This document shows, piece after piece, positions 35,948 through 43,700 of a stretch of 64,000 nt of DNA; within the stretch, counting starts at the first letter, position 1, and each line of letters opens with the position of its first letter. Made by a program: the position numbers and the translations under genes. The stretch comes from Fictibacillus phosphorivorans (GTDB lineage: Bacteria; Bacillota; Bacilli; Bacillales; Fictibacillaceae), in assembly GCF_023715845.1 (NCBI RefSeq), contig NZ_JAMBOR010000005.1, positions 1 through 64,000 on the forward strand, read 5' to 3'. A model generated the notes under the pieces. The model saw only the letters and a program-made list of their open reading frames with translations. It was not told where the DNA came from and did not search any database.

Positions 35948-37201
35948 ATGGATAGTTGTGCAACCGTACAAAAAGAATCGTTTGCTGTGATGTGGAAAAC
36001 GGTGTCGGAGGCTTGTAACCTGGCATGTGATTATTGTTATTACAGCCGGTGTAATGGTAACCCAGGGAAATTTAATGCTATTGATCTATATACACTTGAA
36101 AAATTTATAAAGGAATACATGGAGCTTGCGAATGGTCAAGCTGCATTTGTCTGGCAAGGAGGAGAGCCGCTCCTTGCGGGACTGGATTTTTTTCAAAATA
36201 TCATACAGCTTCAGGAAAAGTATGCCCCACCTTATATGCGTATTTCAAATTCAGTTCAAACTAATGCTACCTTGATTACCAGAGAATGGGCAAAATTTTT
36301 TAAAAACTATCATTTTTTAGTTGGTGTCAGTTTGGATGGGCCACAGCACATTCATGATTCGCGACGGGTTACAGGCTCAGGAAAAGGAAGTTTTAATACA
36401 GTCATGGAAGGAATTAACCTTCTAAAAGAACAAGGAGTTCAATTTAATATTTTAACCGTGATACATGAAGGCAATGTAGGCAAGGCAGCAGATTTATTGA
36501 CATTTTATGAAGAGCAACAATTTGAGTATGTTCAATTTATTCCATGCATGGATTTTCGTGCACAGGAGACCGAAAAAAACGGAACGTATTTAATAACGGA
36601 TGAGGAATATGGAAACTTCTTATGTGAAGCTTTTGATCATTGGTATAACGAAGGGAATCCTCGTACTTCAATTCGATTTTTTGACAATTTACTAGATATG
36701 TATCTGCATCAAAATGCTGAGATCTGCATCCATCGTCAATCTTGTCCCAAAATGCTTGTTCTTGAACAAAATGGGGATGCGTATCCGTGTGATTTTTATA
36801 TTAATGATGAATATAAGCTTGGCAATGTTGGAACCAACTCACTGAAATCGATACTCAGCCATCCTACATATGAAACATTTCTAAATTTGAAACCTGATCT
36901 TCCCGATAAGTGTAAAAGATGTGAGTATCTGAACCTTTGCCATGGTGGCTGTCCAAGAAGCCGGATGGAACAGGGAAGAGATGTTGATTACTTTTGTGAA
37001 AGCTACAAGATGTTATATCGATATGCGGATGTACGAATGCGCAAATTAGCAGAAAAGGTTAAAATCCATTGGCTGGAGGAAAGGATTAAAAGAGGAACAA
37101 AGCTTCCAAATAGAAATGATTGTTGTTCCTGCGGAAGCCGTAAAAAATTTAAAAAATGCTGTGGTAAGCTGTTAAATCATGTAACAGCGGGTGCATCGTA
37201 A
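35948..37201 (+). CDS. Anaerobic sulfatase-maturating enzyme (radical SAM) with SEC-C tail
   Basis: A 417-residue radical SAM protein that converts the active-site cysteine of the sulfatase to formylglycine without oxygen. The CxxxCxxC cluster motif is Cys23, Cys27 and Cys30 (CNLACDYC). The SPASM domain holds further cysteines (CPKMLVLEQNGDAYPCDF, CKRCEYLNLCHGGC, YFCESY) for two auxiliary clusters. The last 25 residues are a SEC-C zinc motif (CCSCGSRKKFKKCCG). ATG 35948 fits TAGGAGTGG and lies ten bases after the sulfatase stop. It is unusual for an aerobic bacillus to use the anaerobic route. Confidence 0.93.
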   Translation: MDSCATVQKESFAVMWKTVSEACNLACDYCYYSRCNGNPGKFNAIDLYTLEKFIKEYMELANGQAAFVWQGGEPLLAGLDFFQNIIQLQEKYAPPYMRISNSVQTNATLITREWAKFFKNYHFLVGVSLDGPQHIHDSRRVTGSGKGSFNTVMEGINLLKEQGVQFNILTVIHEGNVGKAADLLTFYEEQQFEYVQFIPCMDFRAQETEKNGTYLITDEEYGNFLCEAFDHWYNEGNPRTSIRFFDNLLDMYLHQNAEICIHRQSCPKMLVLEQNGDAYPCDFYINDEYKLGNVGTNSLKSILSHPTYETFLNLKPDLPDKCKRCEYLNLCHGGCPRSRMEQGRDVDYFCESYKMLYRYADVRMRKLAEKVKIHWLEERIKRGTKLPNRNDCCSCGSRKKFKKCCGKLLNHVTAGAS

Positions 37202-37292
37202 TAAATAGAATCCTATCTCTATGAAATGAACACAGATTACACATTAGTGTGTCAATAACGCTAACGGGGCGTGAGAAGGGGGATGTTTACCG

Positions 37293-37682
37293 GTGAAGGC
37301 GCTTAAAAAAAAGGAAACAGAAAACTTTGATATTATATATGCGCAGCAACACTTAGCCAATGAGAGAACCTATTTGGCGTGGTTGCGCACTGCTGTTTCC
37401 ATAATAGGGGTAGGTTTTTTAACCACGTCACTCCACTTTACCATTCATGTGTCCACCACTCATTTTATTAATGCCTTAGCTATCGTTTTAGGAATCTTTG
37501 CATGCTTAGTGGGTTGCGTGATCGCGATAATGTCTACGCGGGAATATAATCAAAAAAAGGAAAGAATAAACATGGGGATTTTTAAGCCTTCAACGTCCTC
37601 TATATTGGCAGTGTCTGTTTTATTTGGACTCTTAACTTTCATTATATTATTATATCTATCCTTTCTATTATTTTCGTTATAG
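37293..37682 (+). CDS. DUF202 family membrane protein (YidH-like)
   Basis: A 129-residue protein with three membrane helices. The conserved N-terminal motif LANERTYLAWLRTAVSIIGVG (about residues 20-40) defines DUF202. It begins at GTG behind AAGGGGGATG. The family is small and of unknown function. It follows the sulfatase cassette after about 90 bases, without an obvious terminator, but has no clear role in sulfate-ester use. Confidence 0.87.
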   Translation: MKALKKKETENFDIIYAQQHLANERTYLAWLRTAVSIIGVGFLTTSLHFTIHVSTTHFINALAIVLGIFACLVGCVIAIMSTREYNQKKERINMGIFKPSTSSILAVSVLFGLLTFIILLYLSFLLFSL

Positions 37683-37707
37683 AAGCAATCAGATCCATTA
37701 AACTCAA

Positions 37708-37752
37708 ATAAAAAACACTTGGGACAATGAAGGAATCCCAAGTGTTTTTTCT
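37708..37752. terminator. Bidirectional terminator
   Basis: Near-perfect arms AAAAAACACTTGGGA and TCCCAAGTGTTTTTT. It serves the DUF202 gene and the convergent ypzI-like gene. Confidence 0.94.
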
Positions 37753-37754
37753 GT

Positions 37755-37895
37755 TTATTGATCTTGATGATTGCGGGCGCGAGCCTCTTCAGGACTTTCC
37801 ATTTTCGCAGCACCGGAATACTTTAAGCTTTGATCCCGATCCGACTCAACGCGGTGTGATTCTCTAAGTTTTTTCTCCTGTCTGTCTTTTCCCAT
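37755..37895 (-). CDS. ypzI: YpzI-family small protein (46 aa)
   Basis: A 46-codon gene with AAGGAGG eight bases before ATG 37895. The product starts MGKDRQEKKLRESHRVESDR and ends ESPEEARARNHQDQ, the conserved pattern of the hydrophilic YpzI family of Bacillaceae, which is unknown in function and may be spore related. The stop lies against a bidirectional terminator. Confidence 0.88.
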   Translation of the reverse strand: MGKDRQEKKLRESHRVESDRDQSLKYSGAAKMESPEEARARNHQDQ

Positions 37896-38022
37896 TTAAA
37901 AAACCTCCTTCTTTGCAAGATTTCCCTCTAGTATGCAGAAAAACAACCCTTTTTATGTAGAAACCAATTCAAAATGTAGGAAGAAATCGCAAATGAGTCA
38001 TTTTTTACCGACGCATTAAAAC

Positions 38023-38098
38023 GTTTATCATTCATATAAAAGGGAAATCCGTAGTTACAAGAGAGTAAATCTTAGTAATTACAAGAGAGTAAATCTTA
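38023..38098 (+). promoter_or_regulatory. Sigma-B-type promoter and direct repeat before the YtxH gene
   Basis: GTTTAT (38023-38028), a 13-base spacer and GGGAAA (38042-38047) match the general-stress sigma-B consensus. Downstream is a direct repeat of TTACAAGAGAGTAAATCTTA at 38055-38074 and 38079-38098 (24-base period), which ends right before the AAAGGAGGAG ribosome-binding site. Confidence 0.82.
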
Positions 38099-38112
38099 AA
38101 GGAGGAGTTATC

Positions 38113-38712
38113 ATGGCACAACAACCATTTAATTCAGGAGATATGTATCAAGATGATTTCTATCAAAATGACTCAGTACGAAATGATCTATATGAAAGTG
38201 AAAACAACAGCAAGCTTCTAAAGGGTATCGTCATTGGAGGATTAGTTGGTGGGGCTTTGGCTCTCATTGACTATAACACGAGATCAAAAGTAAAAAACAC
38301 AGCGGTTGGCTTGAAAGATTCATCAAGCAAAATGATCACCGAGGTGAAACAAAATCCAGGTGAAGTAAAAGATCAGATGATCAGCCAATTTAAGACAGCT
38401 TCAAACACATTGAAAGAAGCGATTAGTGATGCACAGCAACTGTATGAACGCTTAAACAAGGATGTCTTCGGCAATATTAACACGTTAAAAGAAATTTCAA
38501 ATGATGTCCTTTCCACAACAAAAAATGCGAAAGGCGACATTAACAACATTACATCGAAACTAAAAGATGCAGGGACTGAAGTGACGGAAAACCCAATTGA
38601 TACAAGTAATTCTTCACAAAACGAGAACCTAAGCAACTACAATACAGGATTTCCATCGAAAAGTACAAATGACCCTGTAAACACAGGAACAAATAACGCC
38701 AATAAATATTAA
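38113..38712 (+). CDS. YtxH-domain general-stress protein
   Basis: A 199-residue protein with a glycine-rich membrane segment, LLKGIVIGGLVGGALALIDY (about residues 35-54), followed by SKVKNTAVGLKDSS, the YtxH-domain pattern. The rest is amphipathic helix and a low-complexity N/T/S tail. In B. subtilis, YtxH-type proteins belong to the general-stress regulon, and the sigma-B-like promoter here agrees. The function is unknown; the helices resemble LEA or gas-vesicle-like surface proteins. Confidence 0.85.
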   Translation: MAQQPFNSGDMYQDDFYQNDSVRNDLYESENNSKLLKGIVIGGLVGGALALIDYNTRSKVKNTAVGLKDSSSKMITEVKQNPGEVKDQMISQFKTASNTLKEAISDAQQLYERLNKDVFGNINTLKEISNDVLSTTKNAKGDINNITSKLKDAGTEVTENPIDTSNSSQNENLSNYNTGFPSKSTNDPVNTGTNNANKY

Positions 38713-38725
38713 AAGATAAGTAAGA

Positions 38726-38762
38726 AAGAAAACAGCCCGTTCATTCAGCGGGCTGTTTTCTA
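38726..38762. terminator. Intrinsic terminator of the YtxH gene
   Basis: Arms GAAAACAGCCCG and CGGGCTGTTTTC, a strong hairpin with T residues on the right and A residues on the left, between convergent genes. Confidence 0.9.
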
Positions 38763-38772
38763 TGTATATGAT

Positions 38773-38952
38773 TTAACTATTTACTACTTGTCTAATATCA
38801 TTTAATCGGACTACTTGTTTGGCATCTTCGAAGTGTTCTTCGTAGTTTTCTGTTACGGAAAAGTCCACAACAGCGGTGTTGGTTAATAATGAAATAATTT
38901 CTCCTTTAAGTCCGTCAAACGTTTCAATGATATCACCGATTTTAATTTCCAT
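38773..38952 (-). CDS. DUF2187 (KOW-like) small protein (59 aa)
   Basis: A 59-residue protein behind GGAGGAAAAGGC, beginning MEIKIGDIIETFDGLKGEII and continuing with a beta-rich core (NTAVVDFSVTENYEEHFEDAK). The pattern fits DUF2187, a KOW-related fold found in Bacillaceae (YkvS-type). It may bind nucleic acid or protein, but no function is established. It is monocistronic. Confidence 0.83.
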   Translation of the reverse strand: MEIKIGDIIETFDGLKGEIISLLTNTAVVDFSVTENYEEHFEDAKQVVRLNDIRQVVNS

Positions 38953-39085
38953 GCCTTTTCCTCCAACTCCATCTCGTTTGTCCTATTTTACCATAATTGT
39001 AATACAATTTCCTTTATTTGATGAAAAACTTCTATTGTTAAGCATTATAACGGAAGCAATTGATTATTGCCATAAAAGCGCTTTT

Positions 39086-39118
39086 AATGTTAACTTAAAA
39101 TATAAAATAGTTAACATT
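39086..39118 (+). promoter_or_regulatory. BirA operator of the bioY operon
   Basis: TGTTAAC (39088-39094) and GTTAACA (39110-39116) are separated by 15 bases and extend to perfect ten-base arms AATGTTAACT and AGTTAACATT. This matches the Firmicutes biotin repressor (BirA) operator. It lies 23 bases before bioY, so biotin should repress the whole operon through 43110. Confidence 0.93.
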
Positions 39119-39140
39119 AAATCAACAAGGAGTTTTTTAC

Positions 39141-39713
39141 ATGAAAACAAAAGAGATGACATATGTAGCTTTATTCGCAGCAATTATGATTGTATTAGGA
39201 TTTCTGCCACCTATCGTCTTACCATTTACGCCAGTTCCGATTACAGCACAAACGCTCGGTGTAATGCTTGCAGGGGTGGTTCTGGGTGCTAGACTAGGTG
39301 GATTAAGTATGATTGTTTTCTTACTAGTCATCGCAGCCGGTGTCCCAGGATTAGCTGGTGGCCGAGGCGGTGCTGGTGTTTTTGTAGGGCCGAGTGCAGG
39401 TTATTTACTGAGCTGGCCATTATCAGCTTTCTTGATCGGATTACTGATTGAAAAAGCAAGACAGCCACTTCAAGTGTGGAAAGTCTTCTTATATAATTTC
39501 GTGGCAGGCATCGTTTTTGTTTACCTTTGCGGTATTCCAGTCGTTGCTTTTGTAATGGATATCAGCTTGGAGACAGCGTCAATCTCAGGTATTGCTTACT
39601 TGCCGGGCGATCTGATAAAAGCTGTCATAGCAGCAGTACTCGGTGTTAAAATAAGACAAAGATTATTTAAAAATCAGACTGCTCTTATTCAAAACCGAAC
39701 GATCAGCCAATAA
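39141..39713 (+). CDS. bioY: Biotin transporter BioY (YhfU-like)
   Basis: Substrate-binding membrane subunit (S component) of an ECF-type biotin importer; some BioY proteins work alone. The 190-residue, six-helix protein carries the BioY hallmark FTPVPITAQTLGVMLAGVVLGARLG (about residues 30-54) and GGRGGAGVFVGPSAGYLLSWP. It is directly behind a perfect BirA operator, which confirms the biotin link. Forty bases separate it from the acyl-CoA ligase. This matches the B. subtilis order yhfU-yhfT-yhfS. Confidence 0.95.
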   Translation: MKTKEMTYVALFAAIMIVLGFLPPIVLPFTPVPITAQTLGVMLAGVVLGARLGGLSMIVFLLVIAAGVPGLAGGRGGAGVFVGPSAGYLLSWPLSAFLIGLLIEKARQPLQVWKVFLYNFVAGIVFVYLCGIPVVAFVMDISLETASISGIAYLPGDLIKAVIAAVLGVKIRQRLFKNQTALIQNRTISQ

Positions 39714-39753
39714 GATTGCCCCTGGGCAGTCTTTTTCTATAGGGGGATTTCCT

Positions 39754-41229
39754 GTGCGAATAACCGATACAATTCAAAAAAATGCTGCTTTATATCCAGA
39801 TAAGACAGCGATTCAGATGGGAACAGAAAATATTTCCTATCGAGAGCTGGACAAAAACATTAAAAAGATTGCATCTTTTTTTAACAAACTACCATTTGAA
39901 GAATCTCAAGGAAAAGCGGCACTTTACCTTCCCAACGGAATTGATTTTCTACAATCCTTCCTAGGCGCTATTTCAGCAGGGTGGATTGCGATTCCACTAG
40001 ATCTAAAATGGAAAGAAAGGGAATTGAATGAAAGACTTGAGCAAAGTCAGCCGGATCTAATTCTTACAACAGAAGTATTACAGAGAAGAGTGAATCATAA
40101 AAATGCAACATTAACTCTTGTTTCAGCAATCGCTGATTCCGTCCCATTTGAAGAAAACAAAAATAGGGTTTCAGATAAATCGTTGTTTTATATGGGATTC
40201 ACTTCAGGGTCCACAGGGATACCTAAGTGCTTTGTACGCAGTCATCGTTCTTGGGTGAAAAGCTTTGTCTGCAGTAAGAAAGATTTTGGATTAACAGAAA
40301 GTGACACAGTTCTTGTTCCTGGACCACTTGTTCATTCCTTGTTTTTATACGCAGCGATCAGCACGATATATTTAGGTGGAACCGTCAAACTGCTGCCTAA
40401 GTTTTCTGCTGTCCGCACGTTAACAGAGATCGAAACAGACGAAGCTTCCGTTCTTTATACAGTTCCTACAATGCTTGCTGGACTTACGAAAGAAATGAAT
40501 AAACCGAATAACATGCTCCAACTAAAAAAAATCATCTCTTCTGGGGCCAAATGGGAGCCTGGATTGAAAGGTCGCATCAATAGGTTATTCCCAAAATCAG
40601 AGCTTATTGAGTTTTACGGGGCATCTGAACTGAGTTTTGTAAGCTTTATTACTCATCGAGCAGATAAACAAAAGGCTTTATCTGTTGGACGGCCATTTCA
40701 TAATGTAGAACTGTCCATTCGAAAAGATGGCAACGAAGTAGAACGGGGTGAGATTGGAACGCTCTATGTAAAAAGTGAGATGCTTTTTTCCCATTATCTA
40801 AATCGTCCTGATGCGAATAAAGAAGTATGGGAAAATGGCTGGCTGACAGTAGGTGACCTCGCAAAGCTGGATGAGGATGGTGATCTTTACATTATCGGAC
40901 GCAGCAACAACATGATGATCTCGGGTGGACAAAACGTTTATCCGGAGGAGATCGAAAACGTGCTCCATTCACTAAAGGGTATAGAAGAAGCCGTTGTTTT
41001 CGGCATACCGGATCCATATTGGGGAGAGAAGGTTTCGGCCGCTATTCTATTGAATGAGCATGAAGAACTGACAACTCGCGACATCCAACGTATTTGCAGA
41101 AAGCATCTATCCATATATAAAGTGCCAAAGCACATCATTTTCAAAAAAAAATTACCTTATACGTCGAGCGGGAAAATTGCGCGTTCAAAAGTAAAAGAGA
41201 TGTATGGCCAAGGAGTTTTTAATTCATGA
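39754..41229 (+). CDS. yhfT: Acyl-CoA synthetase (YhfT-like)
   Basis: A 491-residue AMP-forming acyl-CoA ligase of the ANL family. The P-loop FTSGSTGIPKCFVRSHRSW (about residues 149-167), the A5 motif FYGASELS, the A7/A8 block TVGDLAKLDEDGDLYIIGRSNNMMISGGQNVYPEEIE and the catalytic lysine in TSSGKIARSK near the end are all present. It starts at GTG behind AGGGGG and overlaps the thiolase by four bases. In this operon it probably activates a carboxylic acid connected with biotin metabolism; the substrate is unknown. Confidence 0.92.
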   Translation: MRITDTIQKNAALYPDKTAIQMGTENISYRELDKNIKKIASFFNKLPFEESQGKAALYLPNGIDFLQSFLGAISAGWIAIPLDLKWKERELNERLEQSQPDLILTTEVLQRRVNHKNATLTLVSAIADSVPFEENKNRVSDKSLFYMGFTSGSTGIPKCFVRSHRSWVKSFVCSKKDFGLTESDTVLVPGPLVHSLFLYAAISTIYLGGTVKLLPKFSAVRTLTEIETDEASVLYTVPTMLAGLTKEMNKPNNMLQLKKIISSGAKWEPGLKGRINRLFPKSELIEFYGASELSFVSFITHRADKQKALSVGRPFHNVELSIRKDGNEVERGEIGTLYVKSEMLFSHYLNRPDANKEVWENGWLTVGDLAKLDEDGDLYIIGRSNNMMISGGQNVYPEEIENVLHSLKGIEEAVVFGIPDPYWGEKVSAAILLNEHEELTTRDIQRICRKHLSIYKVPKHIIFKKKLPYTSSGKIARSKVKEMYGQGVFNS

Positions 41230-42338
41230 GAAATGCTGTTATTATCGACGCTAAACGTACAGTGATCGGAAAAAAAGCGGGTTACTTTAAAGATGTGGGA
41301 GCTGAGAAACTAGCGGCCGCTGTCATCCAAGAAATACTGCGAGAAAATAGCATACCTCCTGAGATGGTGTCAGATGTGATAGTAGGAAATACAGTCGGAC
41401 CGGGCGGAAACCTGGCACGTTTATCAGCTTTAACAGCAGGGCTCCCGGTCACTGTTCCAGGTTTTACAGTCGATCGTCAATGCGGTTCTGGGCTAGAAGC
41501 GGTTAATCTCGCATGCCGCCTCATCCAATCAGGCGCAGGAGACATTTATTTAGCAGGTGGCACTGAGTCAGTCAGTACTTCAACGCTTCCAAAGAGAGCT
41601 CGCTTTTCCCCTGATTCGATAGGTGACCCTGACATGGGTGTTGGAGCTGAAAATGTGGCCGAACGATACCACATCACTCGTGAGATGCAAGATGAATATG
41701 CGCTGTTAAGTTACAAGCGTACGATTGTATCCATGGAGGAAAATCGTTTTACTAAAGAACTCGTTACCTTCAAGGATACGCCTCTAATCGACGAAGGTAT
41801 TAAGAGGATGTCTGTGATCGAGAGAATGATCAAACGAGCGGAACCTGCGTTTAAAGAGAATGGAACGGTGACCGCTGCGAATTCATGTGGGGTAAATGAT
41901 GGTGCTTCAATCGTACTCGTTATGAGTGAAGAAAAAGCGGAAGAGCTGAATCTCGCACCTCGATTAAAATTTATTGACGCCGTTACTTCTGGTGTCGATC
42001 CAAACTTACCAGGAATCGGACCGGTCCCAGCTGTTAATACTCTTTTACAGCGGATGAACCTTTCGATCAACGCTATTGATGTATTTGAACTGAATGAAGC
42101 ATTCGCGGCCCAAGTCGTCGCGTCTGCCCAAGAACTTGAAATATCTTGGGACAAGCTGAACAAAGGCGGCGGTGCCATCGCATTCGGGCATCCTTATGGG
42201 GCATCAGGAGCCATTTTAGTGGCATCACTCCTAAGGGAAATGAAGCCAAAGGACCACTATGGTATAGCGACAATAGGCATTGGCGGCGGGCTTGGCATCG
42301 CGACGCTATTTGAAGGGTGTGAGCATTATGGATTTTAA
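41226..42338 (+). CDS. yhfS: Thiolase-family protein lacking the second catalytic Cys (YhfS-like)
   Basis: A 370-residue thiolase-fold protein. The nucleophilic Cys86 (DRQCGSGLEA), NEAFAAQ and His322 (AFGHPYGASG) are intact. The C-terminal signature reads ATIGIGGGLG where thiolases have C-I-G-G-G, so the conserved second cysteine is Gly351. That cysteine is the acid/base in Claisen condensation and thiolysis, so this protein may do a different acyl-transfer step or be impaired. It overlaps the acyl-CoA ligase and the next gene, indicating tight coupling. It is also about 20 residues shorter than AtoB. Confidence 0.9.
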   Translation: MRNAVIIDAKRTVIGKKAGYFKDVGAEKLAAAVIQEILRENSIPPEMVSDVIVGNTVGPGGNLARLSALTAGLPVTVPGFTVDRQCGSGLEAVNLACRLIQSGAGDIYLAGGTESVSTSTLPKRARFSPDSIGDPDMGVGAENVAERYHITREMQDEYALLSYKRTIVSMEENRFTKELVTFKDTPLIDEGIKRMSVIERMIKRAEPAFKENGTVTAANSCGVNDGASIVLVMSEEKAEELNLAPRLKFIDAVTSGVDPNLPGIGPVPAVNTLLQRMNLSINAIDVFELNEAFAAQVVASAQELEISWDKLNKGGGAIAFGHPYGASGAILVASLLREMKPKDHYGIATIGIGGGLGIATLFEGCEHYGF

Positions 42339-42705
42339 ACAGTGGGAAGGTGCCACTACACTGCCAGTTTCCATTACAGTAACGAAAGAACTCGTGGATG
42401 CTTATTATGAAACGACCGGTTTTCTTAATAATCATTCACATCATGTTCCGCCAGCTCTGCCGATGATTTTTTATCAATATTTAAATGTCCCGTGGATTCA
42501 CGAGCAATCGTTTATCCACAAAGATCAAAAGTTTCATTACGAACATCCTATCTCGATCGGAGATACACTTCAATGTACGGTTTTCCTAAAATCGGTTAAA
42601 AAAAGACGCCAATTTCTTGTTTTGGACCAAGAGCTTATCGGCAAAAACGAACATCAAAACATTGTATTTTCGGCAAAATCGACACTTCTAAAGGAGGCGG
42701 AGTAA
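42328..42705 (+). CDS. MaoC-like hotdog protein 1
   Basis: A 125-residue protein related to the N-terminal MaoC/FAS1-type dehydratase fold. It shows the pattern VTKELVDAYYETTGFLNNHSHHVPPALPMIFYQY and FHYEHPISIGDTLQCTVFLKSVKKR. I start at ATG 42328, eleven bases before the thiolase stop; the track-length ORF from 42280 lies inside the thiolase. No clear catalytic aspartate-histidine pair of hydratase 2 enzymes is seen, suggesting a structural partner of the next gene. Confidence 0.82.
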   Translation: MDFKQWEGATTLPVSITVTKELVDAYYETTGFLNNHSHHVPPALPMIFYQYLNVPWIHEQSFIHKDQKFHYEHPISIGDTLQCTVFLKSVKKRRQFLVLDQELIGKNEHQNIVFSAKSTLLKEAE

Positions 42706-42708
42706 AGA

Positions 42709-43110
42709 ATGCACGCTGGCTCTATAAAATCGGGTGACACACTTGAACCTCTCCATATAGAAGTAACGGAAGAGATGGTAACCAAATACGGCGAAGTATC
42801 AGGAGATTTCAATCCGATTCATTTTGATGATCGTTCTGCAAGAGAAAAAGGATTTCCGTCAAAAATCATCCATGGCATGTTCTCCATGGCGATCGCGTCT
42901 CATATTATTGATCCTTATCTGCAGGAAGGGTATCGGGTAAAAACATATGAGATGAAATTTAAAGCGCCAGTTCTAGTGGGGGAGACCATCCGCATAGAAG
43001 GAACCGTCAAAGCTATTGAAAAAGAGTCAATGACGGTAGAAATCAATGTATCGAGCCCCACTTATCCACAAGTAGCCAAAAGCGAAATTCTCCTACATGT
43101 GTATAAATAG
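42709..43110 (+). CDS. MaoC-like (R)-enoyl-CoA hydratase
   Basis: A 133-residue hotdog-fold dehydratase. The hydratase-2 motif YGEVSGDFNPIHFDDRSAREKGFPSKIIHGMF (about residues 25-56) contains the catalytic aspartate and histidine. It follows three bases after the preceding hotdog gene, behind AAAGGAGGCGGAG. Together they could form a two-chain (R)-3-hydroxyacyl-CoA dehydratase. With the ligase and thiolase it gives an incomplete beta-oxidation-like set: no dehydrogenase or reductase is encoded nearby. Confidence 0.9.
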   Translation: MHAGSIKSGDTLEPLHIEVTEEMVTKYGEVSGDFNPIHFDDRSAREKGFPSKIIHGMFSMAIASHIIDPYLQEGYRVKTYEMKFKAPVLVGETIRIEGTVKAIEKESMTVEINVSSPTYPQVAKSEILLHVYK

Positions 43111-43150
43111 CACTACTTATCCACATTATCAACATTATCCACAACATAAA

Positions 43151-43190
43151 AAAAACGTCCTCTAACCAATTGGCTAGAGGACGTTTTTTT
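43151..43190. terminator. Bidirectional terminator
   Basis: Arms ACGTCCTCTA and TAGAGGACGT, extended by A and T runs on each side. It ends the bioY operon and the convergent DUF1659-DUF2922 pair. Confidence 0.92.
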
Positions 43191-43219
43191 TGGTCGCTTA
43201 AAGTCGCTTAAAAGGTGAA

Positions 43220-43438
43220 CTAACCGAGGTTGATGTCACTCACTTCACGGTCAACAATACGCGCACCTTTTTTACTCGTATATCTTCCGCCTGATGAAAT
43301 GAAAATGTTTTGGGCGATTACTGTGTCCATCGCAGCGTTGACAGCTACTGGATCAACCGGCTCAATGGGTGCATCCAAACGGACAGTCACTGTTTTGTTC
43401 TCCTGGTTTAGAAACTGCAATTCAAGTACTTTGGCCAT
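43220..43438 (-). CDS. DUF2922 family protein (72 aa)
   Basis: A 72-residue protein starting MAKVLELQFLNQENKTVTVRLDAP, the DUF2922 pattern, with a VNAAMDTVIAQN helix. It lies 43 bases after the DUF1659 gene, and the two are commonly paired in Bacillaceae beside a sigma factor gene, as here. Function unknown. Confidence 0.88.
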   Translation of the reverse strand: MAKVLELQFLNQENKTVTVRLDAPIEPVDPVAVNAAMDTVIAQNIFISSGGRYTSKKGARIVDREVSDINLG

Positions 43439-43481
43439 CGAAATCCCTCCTTTCCTCTATATTTTCCTTACAAATCAGTCA

Positions 43482-43700
43482 TTATCGCAGAATCGAGAGA
43501 GCGTCGTTGCGGCGAATTCCAACTAGAGGATAAATCTGAAGTCCTGCAAGTGCAGTCCCAACAGCTTCAAGCTGGTCCGGTGTTGAATTTATTCTAACGT
43601 GTGCAAAGGTTTTGTACTTCATCACCGGTTTGTTGTCTGCATCTAAACCCCCGTCAAGCTCTAAACGCATTGCGGAATCAACCAATGTTGCTGTAGCCAT
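43482..43700 (-). CDS. DUF1659 family protein (72 aa)
   Basis: A 72-residue protein with the DUF1659 pattern (LRLELDGGLDADNKPVMKYKTFAHVRINSTPDQLEAVGTALAGLQ, abbreviated here by its key residues). ATG 43700 follows AAAGGAGGTG, and a longer in-frame GTG upstream overlaps that site. It is first in the pair with the DUF2922 gene. Divergent transcription from the sigma factor at 44050 suggests joint control. The products may associate, but nothing is established. Confidence 0.88.
   Translation of the reverse strand: MATATLVDSAMRLELDGGLDADNKPVMKYKTFAHVRINSTPDQLEAVGTALAGLQIYPLVGIRRNDALSILR

Noticed and set aside
38876-39292. 138-codon plus-strand ORF over bioY
   Set aside because: Overlaps DUF2187, the BirA operator and bioY in another frame.
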